A stretch of 64,000 nucleotides of DNA, from the NCBI RefSeq assembly GCF_019468565.1, contig NZ_CP080521.1, forward strand, positions 1 through 64,000, read 5' to 3'. Of the stretch, positions 42,975 to 50,991 are shown piece by piece. The notes under the pieces are model-generated. The model was not told where the DNA came from, made no database searches, and saw only the letters and a program-made list of their open reading frames with translations. Position 1 is the stretch's first letter. Every line of letters begins with the position of its first letter. A program made the position numbers and the translations under genes. This stretch comes from Pseudonocardia sp. DSM 110487 (lineage in GTDB: Bacteria; Actinomycetota; Actinomycetes; Mycobacteriales; Pseudonocardiaceae).

Positions 42975-44093
42975 ATGCAGCGACGCACCGAACCGCCATT
43001 CCGCGCAGACCACGTCGGCAGCCTCCTGCGCCCGCCCGCGCTCCTCTCGGCTCGAGAACGGTTCGCGGCAGGCACCCTCGACGCCGACGGTCTTCGCGCC
43101 GTGGAGGACGAGGCCATCCGGGACGTGGTGGCGATGCAGGAGGAGATCGGGCTGCAGTCGGCCACCGACGGCGAGTTCCGGCGCACGTCCTGGCACATGG
43201 ACTTCATCTACCAGCTCGGCGGCATCGTGAAGACCGAGGAGCAGATCCGGGTCAGCATGCACAACGCGGAGGGGGAGAAGGCGTTCACGACAGCCGGGCT
43301 CGCCGTCCGCGACAAGGTCCGGCTCGACGAGCCGATCTTCGCCGACGCGTACCGGTACCTCGCCTCGCTCACCACGACCGCGACGCCGAAGCTCACGATC
43401 CCGTCGCCGAGCATGGTCCACTACCGGGCCGGCATCGGGGCCGTCGACCGCAGCGTGTACCCGGACGTCGAGGAGTTCTGGAGCGACCTGTCCGCCGCAT
43501 ACGCGGCGCAGGTGCGCGCCATGGCCGACCTCGGCTGCCGCTACCTGCAGCTCGACGACACCAGCCTCGCCTACCTCAACGACCCCGCCCACCGCGCCCA
43601 GATCGCGGCGAGGGGCGAGGACGCCGACCACGCCCACCTGCGCTACATCAAGCAGATCAACGCCGCGGTCGCGGACCGGCCGGAGGGCATGCGGATCACC
43701 ACGCACATGTGCCGCGGCAACTACCGGTCCGCGTGGGCGGCCGAGGGCGGCTACGACTTCGTCGCCGAGGCGCTGTTCGGCGAGCTCGACGTCGACGGCT
43801 TCTTCTGCGAGTTCGACGACGAGCGCTCCGGCGGGTTCGCTCCCCTGCGGTTCGTGCCGCCGGGCAAGCAGGTGGTGCTCGGGCTCGTCACCACGAAGAC
43901 CGGCGAGCTCGAGGACCCCGATGACCTCAAGCGCCGCATCGACGAGGCCTCCAAGTACGTGCCACTCGACCAGCTGTGCCTCTCCCCGCAGTGCGGTTTC
44001 TCGTCGACCGTCGAGGGCAACGCGCTCACCCTCGAGGAAGAGGTGGCGAAGCTGCGGCTGATCGTGCAGGTCGCGGAGGACGTCTGGGGCTGA
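42975..44093 (+). CDS. MetE C-terminal-like (cobalamin-independent methionine synthase family) protein
   Basis: This 372-residue protein corresponds to the catalytic half of MetE (YxjG type) without the N-terminal half. The zinc set appears complete: His244 and Cys246 (THMCRGN), Glu279 (FFCEFDDE) and Cys340 (LSPQCGFSS). FRADHVGSLLRPPALL and LQLDDTSLAYL are typical of the family. Members transfer methyl groups to thiols from varied donors; folate use is uncertain without the N-half. The SAM-dependent methyltransferase gene begins within 5 bases of its stop. Confidence 0.85.
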   Translation: MQRRTEPPFRADHVGSLLRPPALLSARERFAAGTLDADGLRAVEDEAIRDVVAMQEEIGLQSATDGEFRRTSWHMDFIYQLGGIVKTEEQIRVSMHNAEGEKAFTTAGLAVRDKVRLDEPIFADAYRYLASLTTTATPKLTIPSPSMVHYRAGIGAVDRSVYPDVEEFWSDLSAAYAAQVRAMADLGCRYLQLDDTSLAYLNDPAHRAQIAARGEDADHAHLRYIKQINAAVADRPEGMRITTHMCRGNYRSAWAAEGGYDFVAEALFGELDVDGFFCEFDDERSGGFAPLRFVPPGKQVVLGLVTTKTGELEDPDDLKRRIDEASKYVPLDQLCLSPQCGFSSTVEGNALTLEEEVAKLRLIVQVAEDVWG

Positions 44094-44097
44094 CGTG

Positions 44098-44835
44098 ATG
44101 GACGGGCCGCCGGGCTGGGGCGCCCCGCTCCATGCCCGCGTGCTCGATCTCGCCGGGGTCGGCGCCGGCACCACGGTGCTGGACCTTGGCTGTGGGCCGG
44201 GGACGTTCGCCGCGGCGGCGGTCGCGCGCGGCGCGCGGGTGGTCGGCATCGACGCCGACCGGTCCGCGGTGGCAGCGGCAGCGGCCGAGGTGCCGGAGGC
44301 GGACTTCATGGTCGGTGACGCCCACGATCCGCCACCCGGCCCGTTCGACCTGGTCGCGGCGGTGCAGGTGCTGCAGCACGTCGCGAACCCGCTCGCCGTC
44401 CTGCGTGCCGGTGCGCGGGTGGGCTCCGCCGTCGCCGTCACCACGTGGGGGCCGGAGGAGGACTGCGACGTGCGTGCCTTCGGCGAGGCGCTCGCCGCAT
44501 GGCTTCCGCCACGCCGTACGCCCGCTGGTCCGCCCCCGCTCACCGACCCGGTGCGGCTCCGCAAGATCGTCGGCCTGGCCGGGCTGGCGATCGAGGCCGA
44601 GGACGAGGTCGAGTGCCCGTTCACATACCCGGAGGCGGATGCACTGGTCAGGCCGCTGTTCGCATCGGGGATCGGGCGGGTGGCGGTCGCCAGGGCCGGC
44701 GAGGAGGCGGTCCGAGAGGCGGTCCTGACCCGACTGGATGTCAATCGGACGAGAACGGGCGGCTACGTCCTGCGGAACAGGTTCCGGGTGCTGCTGACCC
44801 GCCTCACGCGCCCAGCTGCGCCGCCAGCTCCGTGA
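44098..44835 (+). CDS. SAM-dependent methyltransferase, class I
   Basis: This 245-residue Rossmann methyltransferase has motif I VLDLGCGPGTFAAAAVARG, motif II region VVGIDADRSAV, and motif IV FDLVAAVQVLQHVANPLAVL. The substrate-binding C-terminal part is not recognisable. The start is ATG 44098 (or GTG 44095), coupled to the MetE-like gene. Its 3' end overlaps the convergent HAD gene by 32 bases. It could methylate a small molecule related to its neighbour's thiol chemistry, which is inference. Confidence 0.83.
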   Translation: MDGPPGWGAPLHARVLDLAGVGAGTTVLDLGCGPGTFAAAAVARGARVVGIDADRSAVAAAAAEVPEADFMVGDAHDPPPGPFDLVAAVQVLQHVANPLAVLRAGARVGSAVAVTTWGPEEDCDVRAFGEALAAWLPPRRTPAGPPPLTDPVRLRKIVGLAGLAIEAEDEVECPFTYPEADALVRPLFASGIGRVAVARAGEEAVREAVLTRLDVNRTRTGGYVLRNRFRVLLTRLTRPAAPPAP

Positions 44836-45496
44836 GGGAGGCCACCGACACATCCGCCTCCGGGTCCGTCTCCGGGGGAGGGGCGGCCGCGGAGCCGTGC
44901 TCCCGCGGGCGGTGGATGTAGGCCGTGCGGAGGCCGCGGGCCCGGGCGGCGGCGAGGTCGCCGACATGGGCGGCGACCATCAGCACCCGCTCCGGCGGCA
45001 GACCGAGCAGCCGGGCGGCGCCGTCGTAGGCCTCGGGGTCGGGCTTGTAGTGCCCGAACAGCTCGGCCGAGAGCACCGTGTCCCAGGGCAGGCCGCCGTG
45101 CTTGGCCATGTCGACGAGCAGAGCGACGTTGCCGTCGGACAACGACGCGATCACGTACCGGTCCTTGAGCCGGGTGAGGCCCTCGACGGAGTCCGGCCAC
45201 GGGTCGAGCCGGTGCCAGGCGAGTACGAGCTCGTTGCGGACGGCCTCGGGCACGCCGGGCACGCCGAACTCGGCAAGGAGCTCGTCCAGCGACGTCCGGT
45301 GCAGCTCGTCGAGGGAGGTCCACGGCAGCTCGCCGCGGCGCACGCGGTCCATGGAGGGGACGTACCGGCCGCGCCATGCGTCGGCGAGGGCCTCGGCGTC
45401 GAGGCCGGGCAGCAGGCGGCGCACCTCGCGCGCGATGCCACCGCGCCAATCGACGACGGTCCCGAACACGTCGAACACCAGCGCGCGCACGTCCAC
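44804..45496 (-). CDS. Haloacid dehalogenase type II-like HAD hydrolase
   Basis: This 230-residue HAD protein has motif I FDVFGTVVDWRGG (nucleophile Asp), motif II SLSDGNVALL (Ser), motif III Lys in HYKPDPEAYDGAARLLG, and motif IV VAAHVGDLAAARARGLRTAYI. The DVFGT and AAHVGDL motifs mark the L-2-haloacid dehalogenase-like subgroup (classically AAHNWDL). The substrate could be a 2-halo acid or a phosphate ester. GTG 45496 starts MDVRALVF. It is convergent with, and overlaps, the methyltransferase gene. Confidence 0.87.
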   Translation of the reverse strand: MDVRALVFDVFGTVVDWRGGIAREVRRLLPGLDAEALADAWRGRYVPSMDRVRRGELPWTSLDELHRTSLDELLAEFGVPGVPEAVRNELVLAWHRLDPWPDSVEGLTRLKDRYVIASLSDGNVALLVDMAKHGGLPWDTVLSAELFGHYKPDPEAYDGAARLLGLPPERVLMVAAHVGDLAAARARGLRTAYIHRPREHGSAAAPPPETDPEADVSVASLTELAAQLGA

Positions 45497-45561
45497 GCCT
45501 CGTGATCCTAGGAGCGCCCCACCACCTGGACAGGTGGTTACTGACCAGTAGCCTCTGCGGT

Positions 45562-46014
45562 GTGACGACAGAGCTGAGTTGGGTCGGCGCGACGATGCGG
45601 CAGACCGTGCCGTGGGTGGGCACGGTCGGGATCGAGTTCGTCGAGGTCACGCCCCAGCGCGTGGTCCTGCGGCTGCCCGACGACCCCGCGCTGCGCAACC
45701 ACGTGGGCGGCCCGCACGCCGCGATGATCTTCGGCGTCGGCGAGACCGCCACCGGCGCGGTCACCCTGGCCGCGTTCGCCTCGACCATGGAGCGGGCCAC
45801 GCCGCTCCCCGTCCGGTCCGAGATCGCCTACCAGCGCATCGCACGTGGGCCGCTGACGGCGGTCGCGGTGCTCGGCAGGCCGGCCGAGGACGTCATCGCC
45901 GAGCTCGAGTCCGGTACCCGTCCCGAGTTCGGCATCGACGTCACGATCACCGACGGGGACGACCGCGAGACCACCCGCATGACCGTCGTGTGGACGCTGC
46001 GGCCGAACCGCTGA
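45562..46014 (+). CDS. Hotdog-fold thioesterase-like protein (DUF4442/PaaI type)
   Basis: This 150-residue protein has the hotdog pattern GIEFVEVTPQRVVLRLPDDPALRNHVGGPHAAMIFGVGETATGAVTL, then IAYQRIARGPLTAVAVLG. The segment NHVGGPHAAMIFGVGE resembles the PaaI HxGxxxAxxD motif with Glu at the acidic position. It probably hydrolyses an acyl-CoA. GTG 45562 gives MTTELSWVGATM. It starts 65 bp from the divergent HAD gene. Confidence 0.78.
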   Translation: MTTELSWVGATMRQTVPWVGTVGIEFVEVTPQRVVLRLPDDPALRNHVGGPHAAMIFGVGETATGAVTLAAFASTMERATPLPVRSEIAYQRIARGPLTAVAVLGRPAEDVIAELESGTRPEFGIDVTITDGDDRETTRMTVVWTLRPNR

Positions 46015-46033
46015 CCCGACTACCGTCCGGTTC

Positions 46034-46696
46034 GTGCACGTGGTGATCGCAGGAGGACACGGGAAGATCGGGCTGCGGCTGGCCGCGCTGCTCGCCGGCC
46101 GCGGGGACGTGGTCACCGGCGTGGTGCGCAACCCGGACCACGGCCCCGACCTCGAACGGGCAGGCGCCACGCCGGCCGTGCTCGACCTCGAGGCGGCGAG
46201 CGCCGACGAGCTCGCCACCGTGCTCACCGGCGCTGACGCCGTCGTGTTCGCGGCAGGCGCGGGGCCGGGCAGCGGGACGGCCCGCAAGGACACCGTCGAC
46301 CGGGCGGCCGCCGTGTTGCTCGCCGATGCCGCACGGATCGCGGGCGTCCGGCGCTACCTGCTGGTGTCCTCGCCGGGCGTCGACGATCCGCCCGCCCCCG
46401 CCCGCGGGGAGGTGTGGGCCGCGTACGTCGCGGCGAAGAAGGCCGCCGAGGAGGCGATCCAGGCCGCCGACCACCTCGACTGGACGATCCTGCGGCCGGG
46501 CTCGCTCACCGACGACCCGGGCGTCGGGAGGGTCCTGCTGGCACCCCCTCCGGTGCCGCTTGGCAGCATCACGCGGGACGACACGGCAGCCGTGCTCGTC
46601 GCGCTGCTCGATTCGCGTGGCAGCGTGGGCAAGGTCCTGGAACTGCGCGAGGGGGAGGCCGACGTGCTCGAGGCCGTGGCAGGGGTGTCCCGATGA
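46034..46696 (+). CDS. NAD(P)-binding SDR-type protein (atypical)
   Basis: This 220-residue Rossmann protein has the N-terminal dinucleotide motif VVIAGGHGKIGLRLAALLAGRG, and DAVVFAAGAGPGSG and LDWTILRPGSLTDDPGVG of the NmrA/atypical SDR group. Such proteins act as NAD(P)H-dependent reductases or redox sensors. GTG 46034 is the start. The stop overlaps the ATG of the flavoprotein gene (ATGA), so these two redox proteins are co-translated. Confidence 0.85.
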   Translation: MHVVIAGGHGKIGLRLAALLAGRGDVVTGVVRNPDHGPDLERAGATPAVLDLEAASADELATVLTGADAVVFAAGAGPGSGTARKDTVDRAAAVLLADAARIAGVRRYLLVSSPGVDDPPAPARGEVWAAYVAAKKAAEEAIQAADHLDWTILRPGSLTDDPGVGRVLLAPPPVPLGSITRDDTAAVLVALLDSRGSVGKVLELREGEADVLEAVAGVSR

Positions 46697-48090
46697 CCGA
46701 GGTGGACGTCATCGTGATCGGCGGCGGGCCGGTGGGCGAGAACGCCGCCGACTACGCCGTGCGCGCCGGGCTCTCGGCGCTGATCGTCGAGTCGGAGCTG
46801 CTCGGCGGCGAGTGCTCGTTCTGGGCATGCATCCCGTCGAAGGTGCTGCTGCGCACGGGGCACGCGGTGGCAGCGGTGCGGAGGCTGCCGGGCACGACGG
46901 TCGACTTCGAGCCGGCGGCCGTGCTCGCGCGCCGTGACTCGTTCACGCACGACTGGGACGACGAGAGCCAGGTGCAGTGGGCCACCGGCACCGGGATCCG
47001 GGTGCTGCGCGGGCAGGGCCGCCTCGTCGGCGAGCGTGCGGTCGAGGTCGATGGGCCTGCTGGTCGCGAGACGCTGGTCGCGCGCAAGGCCGTCGTCGTG
47101 TGCACGGGCAGCGTGCCCACCACACCGCCCGTTCCGGGCCTCGACAGCGTCCGGACGTGGGGGTCACGCGAGGCCACATCGGCCAAGGAGGTCCCGCCGC
47201 GGCTTGGGGTGCTGGGCGGAGGCGTGGTCGGCTCCGAGATGGCGCAGGCGTTCCGGCGGCTCGGCTCGGAGGTCGTGCTCCTGCAGCGCGGTCCGCGGCT
47301 GCTGCCCGGGATGGAGCCCTTCGCGGGCGAGCGGGTGGCCGCCGCCATGCGGGAGGAAGGCGTCGACGTGCGCCTGGAGCACAAGCTCGAGTCGGTGGCC
47401 GCGGTCGGTGACCAGATCGAGCTCCGCACGAGCGACGGCACGGTCGTCGTCGACGAGCTGCTCGTGGCGACGGGCCGTCGGCCGAACACGGCGTCGATCG
47501 GCGTGGAGTCGGTGGGCCTCGAGCCCGGCAAGCCGCTCGTCGTGGACGACACCGGGCTGGTGGGGGGTGTCGAAGGGCAGTGGCTGTACGCCGCGGGTGA
47601 CGTCACCGGCCGCGCGCTGCTCACCCACCAGGGCAAGTACGCGGGCCGGATCGTCGGGGCGGCGATCGGCGCCCGTGCGCGTGGCGAGGAGTTCGACACC
47701 CGGCCGTGGGGCGAGCACGTCTCCACCGCGGATCACAGCGCCGTCCCGCAGGTGGTGTTCACCGATCCCGAGGTGACCTCGGCGGGGCGCACCGAGGCGC
47801 AGGCGCGCGCCGCGGGCATCGACGTTCGGGTGGTCGACATCCCGATCGCCGTCGCAGGCTCGTCGCTGCAGGCAGACGGGTACGACGGTGCCGCGCGGAT
47901 GGTCGTCGACGCCGAGCGCGGAGTTCTCGTCGGTGTGACGTTCGTGGGTCAGGACGTGGCCGAGATGATCCACGCCGCCACCATCGCGATCGTGGGCGAG
48001 GTGCCGCTGGACCGGCTCTGGCACGCCGTACCGGCGTTCCCGACGATGAGCGAGGTGTGGCTGCGCCTGCTGGAGGCGTACCGCTCCTGA
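46693..48090 (+). CDS. FAD-dependent pyridine nucleotide-disulfide oxidoreductase, lipoamide dehydrogenase-like
   Basis: This 465-residue class I flavoprotein has the FAD motif VIVIGGGPVGENAADYAVRAG, redox pair Cys41 and Cys46 (GGECSFWACIPSK), the NAD(P) motif LGVLGGGVVGSEMAQAFRRLG and FAD motif 2 LYAAGDVTGRALL. In lipoamide dehydrogenase and MerA-type relatives the C-terminal acid-base pair sits in HAHPTLSE. Here the segment is HAVPAFPTMSEVW, so the catalytic His is displaced or absent. The electron acceptor is unknown, perhaps a quinone or small disulfide. Confidence 0.85.
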   Translation: MTEVDVIVIGGGPVGENAADYAVRAGLSALIVESELLGGECSFWACIPSKVLLRTGHAVAAVRRLPGTTVDFEPAAVLARRDSFTHDWDDESQVQWATGTGIRVLRGQGRLVGERAVEVDGPAGRETLVARKAVVVCTGSVPTTPPVPGLDSVRTWGSREATSAKEVPPRLGVLGGGVVGSEMAQAFRRLGSEVVLLQRGPRLLPGMEPFAGERVAAAMREEGVDVRLEHKLESVAAVGDQIELRTSDGTVVVDELLVATGRRPNTASIGVESVGLEPGKPLVVDDTGLVGGVEGQWLYAAGDVTGRALLTHQGKYAGRIVGAAIGARARGEEFDTRPWGEHVSTADHSAVPQVVFTDPEVTSAGRTEAQARAAGIDVRVVDIPIAVAGSSLQADGYDGAARMVVDAERGVLVGVTFVGQDVAEMIHAATIAIVGEVPLDRLWHAVPAFPTMSEVWLRLLEAYRS

Positions 48091-48095
48091 GTGCA

Positions 48096-49088
48096 CTAAG
48101 CCGACTGGGAGAGCGCGGCCGCGATGCCGATGGTGGCGGCCATGACCGCCACCTCGACTCCGGCCCACCGCAGCACGGGGGTGCGCCCGGCGGCGAGCCT
48201 GCGCCGGGCGATGCCGCCGAGAAGGCCGAGCAGCACGAGGCAAGCGATCTTCGCGAGCACGAGCACGCCGTAGCGTGTGGTGACGACCGCGTCCCACGTC
48301 CCGAGCCGGATCACCGCGGTGAGCAGGCCGGTCAGCGTGACGGCACCGAGGCACCAGCTCGCGAGTCGTGAGAAGCGGGGCAGGACCGGGTCGAGCAGGG
48401 CGCGGTGGCGCGCCACGAGCACGAGCACGACCGCCAGCCCGCCCACCCAGAGCGCGGCCCCCACGACGTGCACCCCGATCGACATGATCGCGAGCTGGTG
48501 GTCGGGGTGGGTGCCGGCGTGCCCGGTGACGGCCGGGGTGACGAGGCCCAGCAGCGCCGCCACCAGCGGCACGCGGGCTTGCACCCGGGAGCGGTCGCGC
48601 AGCCGCACGGCCGCGCAGACGAGGAGCGCAGCGGTGCAGACCGCCGTGAGCACCAGCCCTCGCCCGCCCGCCAGCTCCGTGACGAAGCTGCCGATCTCGC
48701 CAGGGGCGAGCTGCCCGAGCGGCCTGCCGAATGCATCGGCCGTGCGGAACATGATGCCGACCAGCACGAGCACCAGCCAGGCCCCCGCCACGGCGACCAG
48801 CGCGCGGTCGGCGACGGCCCGGACATGGTCGAGGGTGCGCAATGCGGAGCCCGGCACGTGGCGGGCCGCCGGGAGCAGCAGCGCGAGCAGGGCGAGCCCG
48901 ACGCACGCGACGCCCGCGACGTCCATCCCGGACCGGGTGATCGACGTCCCGACCAGTACGGGGAGCGTCGTGCCCGCGAGCGCGCCGGTGAGCACGCTCG
49001 CCGTCAGCGCGGCACCGACCGCGAGCCCGGCCCACCCGACCGGGCGCAGCCGGTCGAGCGAGCGCGGGCCTGCGGTCGGCGGGGTCAT
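48096..49088 (-). CDS. copD: CopD-family copper resistance membrane protein
   Basis: This 330-residue inner-membrane protein has about eight helices. The C-terminal CopD domain is recognisable from HPDHQLAIMSIGVHVVGAALWVGGLAVVLVLV (conserved His and Trp-x-Gly-Gly) and RFSRLASWCLGAVTLTGLLTAVIRLG. CopD with CopC is associated with copper uptake or resistance. ATG 49088 overlaps the copC stop (ATGA). The partner copC and a hypothetical membrane gene precede it on the same strand. Confidence 0.87.
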   Translation of the reverse strand: MTPPTAGPRSLDRLRPVGWAGLAVGAALTASVLTGALAGTTLPVLVGTSITRSGMDVAGVACVGLALLALLLPAARHVPGSALRTLDHVRAVADRALVAVAGAWLVLVLVGIMFRTADAFGRPLGQLAPGEIGSFVTELAGGRGLVLTAVCTAALLVCAAVRLRDRSRVQARVPLVAALLGLVTPAVTGHAGTHPDHQLAIMSIGVHVVGAALWVGGLAVVLVLVARHRALLDPVLPRFSRLASWCLGAVTLTGLLTAVIRLGTWDAVVTTRYGVLVLAKIACLVLLGLLGGIARRRLAAGRTPVLRWAGVEVAVMAATIGIAAALSQSA

Positions 49089-49690
49089 CCGCGGCCCAGC
49101 CGGAGCGCAGCGACGACCCCGCCCCCGACGAGCACGACGGCGCCGACGATCCACGGCCAGACCGGCGTGCCGCCGCCGCTGTCGGCCGGTGCGGCGGCCG
49201 CAGGCGACGGCGCGGCGGCCGGAGCCGCGGCGGGAGCGGGCGCCGGCGCGCTCGTCCCCGGGCCCGGGGTGGTCAGTGTGAAGGAGATCTCACCCGTGAC
49301 CGGGTGGCCGTCCGCCGACACCACCCGGTAGCCGATCTTGTACTGGCCCGCGGGGCCGAGTGGGAGCACCGCCGTGCTGACGGTGCCACCCTCCGCGCCG
49401 ACATCGCCGGTCTCGTAGTGCGCGCCGTCGGGGCCGACGATCGTGACCGTGCTGAATCCCGGCGTCATCTCCTCGTTGAAGGTCAGCGAGATGTGCTCCG
49501 GAGCGGTGTCGAGGCTGGCACCGTCTGTCGGGTCGCTGCTTTGCAGGCGGGTGTGCGCGAGCGCGGGGGCCGCGCCGAGCAGCAGCGCGAGCCCGGCGAG
49601 CAGGATGACGGCGACCGTGCGCAGAATCCGTGCGGTCATCGGGAGGACGGTGCCGACGCGCAGCGCGCCCCGGCGGGTGGACGGGGGCAT
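49085..49690 (-). CDS. copC: CopC-domain copper-binding protein with C-terminal anchor
   Basis: This 201-residue exported protein has a signal (ILRTVAVILLAGLALLLGAAPALA) followed at once by HTRLQSSDPTDGASL, whose new N-terminal His is the expected Cu(II) ligand. LTFNEEMTPGFSTVTIVGPDG and YRVVSADGHPVTGEISF contain the second conserved His. An Ala/Pro-rich spacer and a C-terminal helix (PWIVGAVVLVGGGVVAALRL) anchor it to the membrane. ATG 49690 has GGAGAG at good spacing and is preferred over ATG 49639. Confidence 0.9.
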   Translation of the reverse strand: MPPSTRRGALRVGTVLPMTARILRTVAVILLAGLALLLGAAPALAHTRLQSSDPTDGASLDTAPEHISLTFNEEMTPGFSTVTIVGPDGAHYETGDVGAEGGTVSTAVLPLGPAGQYKIGYRVVSADGHPVTGEISFTLTTPGPGTSAPAPAPAAAPAAAPSPAAAAPADSGGGTPVWPWIVGAVVLVGGGVVAALRLGRG

Positions 49691-49730
49691 GGATGCTCTC
49701 CGGTGGGTGTTCGACGGCGTGCGGACGAGG

Positions 49731-50237
49731 TCAGCACGCCACCGGAGGACCACGCAGGGCATGGGCGACGAAGAAGGCGCGGCCCAGCCGTGCGGGCACC
49801 GCGGGCCCCGGTACCGCGAGGGTCGGGAGCGGGCGGTCGGCGGGGGGCGGCACGAGCCTGCGCGGCAGAACCCGACGCAGTGCCGCCGTCAACGCGGCGG
49901 CCCCGCGGTCGGCGTTGCGCAGCGCGAGCGCTGTGACCACGGTGGCCACGGCGTGCATGGTGAGCATCGACGAGCCCGTGTGGGACGGGTGCTGCAGCTC
50001 GATCGCGCTGTGCAGGACGAACTGCCCTGCCGACAGCACCGCGACCGTGCCCACCAGGCTCTTGCAGCGGCCGGCTGCGCCGGTGAACGTCCAGGCGAGC
50101 AGGGGCAGGACGGGTACGAGCACCGCCAGGTCGGGGACGGTACCCCCGCCCGCCGCGTGCCCGGCGGCCGCGAGCAGCGCGCTCAACCCGGCCAGGACGG
50201 CACCCCGGAGCACACCACCGCCCGGACCGCGCGTCAC
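49731..50237 (-). CDS. Hypothetical membrane protein in the copper locus
   Basis: This 168-residue protein has about four hydrophobic segments: GAVLAGLSALLAAAGHAAGGG, DLAVLVPVLPLLAWTFTG, LVGTVAVLSAGQFVLHSAIEL and LTMHAVATVVTALALRNADR. Conserved-looking polar residues within helices (Gly-His, His-Ser-x3-Glu, Met-His) suggest metal handling. It is immediately upstream of copC on the same strand (40-bp gap), so a copper role is plausible but inferred. The start (GTG 50237 or GTG 50213) is uncertain. Confidence 0.65.
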   Translation of the reverse strand: MTRGPGGGVLRGAVLAGLSALLAAAGHAAGGGTVPDLAVLVPVLPLLAWTFTGAAGRCKSLVGTVAVLSAGQFVLHSAIELQHPSHTGSSMLTMHAVATVVTALALRNADRGAAALTAALRRVLPRRLVPPPADRPLPTLAVPGPAVPARLGRAFFVAHALRGPPVAC

Positions 50238-50340
50238 GGGGCGACGGTAGCCCCAGCGCGCGTGGCCGAGCCAGTGCACCCGTTCAGCGGACGGCGCCGC
50301 CTGGACGCCGCGCAGTAGGCCTGAGTTGTTCAGGACCCTC

Positions 50341-50844
50341 CTAGCCCCGGACGCCGAGGTGGTGGAGCAGGGCGATCTCGATGCGGTCCAGCTCGGCGCC
50401 GATGGAACGGTAGGCCGTGCGGCGGCGAGGGCCCGGCATCTGCTCGGCCGCACGCACCGCGACGGCCAGGTCGGCGAGGCGAGGTCGCATGTCGGCGGCG
50501 AAGCGGCGTGCCGCGCCGGTGCCGTGTGCTTCGGCGCCGGACTCGAGCCGGTCGAGCGCCTCCGCCATCCGGGAGAGGCGGGCGTGCAGCGCGCCACCCG
50601 GCCCGGAGTAGGCGGCCAGCTGCCCGGGCTCCACGCCGAGCCGGGTGGCGCGGTAGGCGTCCCAGCGGTTCCGCGCGACGGCGGCCGCGGCGAGCGCGTA
50701 CGGCGCGAGCAGCGGTGCGACGGCCTTGCCCACGCCGATCATGCGCTTCGCCCTCGCCGCGGTGAGCGGCTTGCGGGCGCGACCGACCGCGCTCTCGATC
50801 GCGGCGCCCGCCTCGGGCGTCGCTCGACGTCGCAGCAGCCCCAT
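50341..50844 (-). CDS. DUF6474-like actinobacterial protein
   Basis: This 167-residue, Ala/Arg-rich helical protein has AARAKRMIGVGKAVAPLLAPYALAAAAVARNRWDAYRATRLGV, then YSGPGGALHARLSRMAEALDRLE. This resembles what I remember of DUF6474 proteins. It has one moderately hydrophobic stretch but no sure membrane helix. ATG 50844 has GGAGGG at ideal spacing, and upstream ATG 50871 has none. The function is unknown. It is divergent from the nuclease gene (147 bp). Confidence 0.72.
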   Translation of the reverse strand: MGLLRRRATPEAGAAIESAVGRARKPLTAARAKRMIGVGKAVAPLLAPYALAAAAVARNRWDAYRATRLGVEPGQLAAYSGPGGALHARLSRMAEALDRLESGAEAHGTGAARRFAADMRPRLADLAVAVRAAEQMPGPRRRTAYRSIGAELDRIEIALLHHLGVRG

Positions 50845-50991
50845 CCGCTCGCCCTCCTCGTGCCCGCTCATGGTGATCGGAGCCTAGTGCCCCGGTGCCG
50901 TGCGCCTCCGCAGGTGGAGCGGCGGCGTTCACCGATGTGGTGAGGGCCGACCTGCCCCGGACTGTCGGTACCTGTCATTACTCTCTCGTAC

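Noticed and set aside
41901..44744. A 947-codon minus-strand frame spanning the LLM, MetE-like and methyltransferase genes
   Set aside because: It crosses three well-supported genes on both strands and has no coherent protein features.
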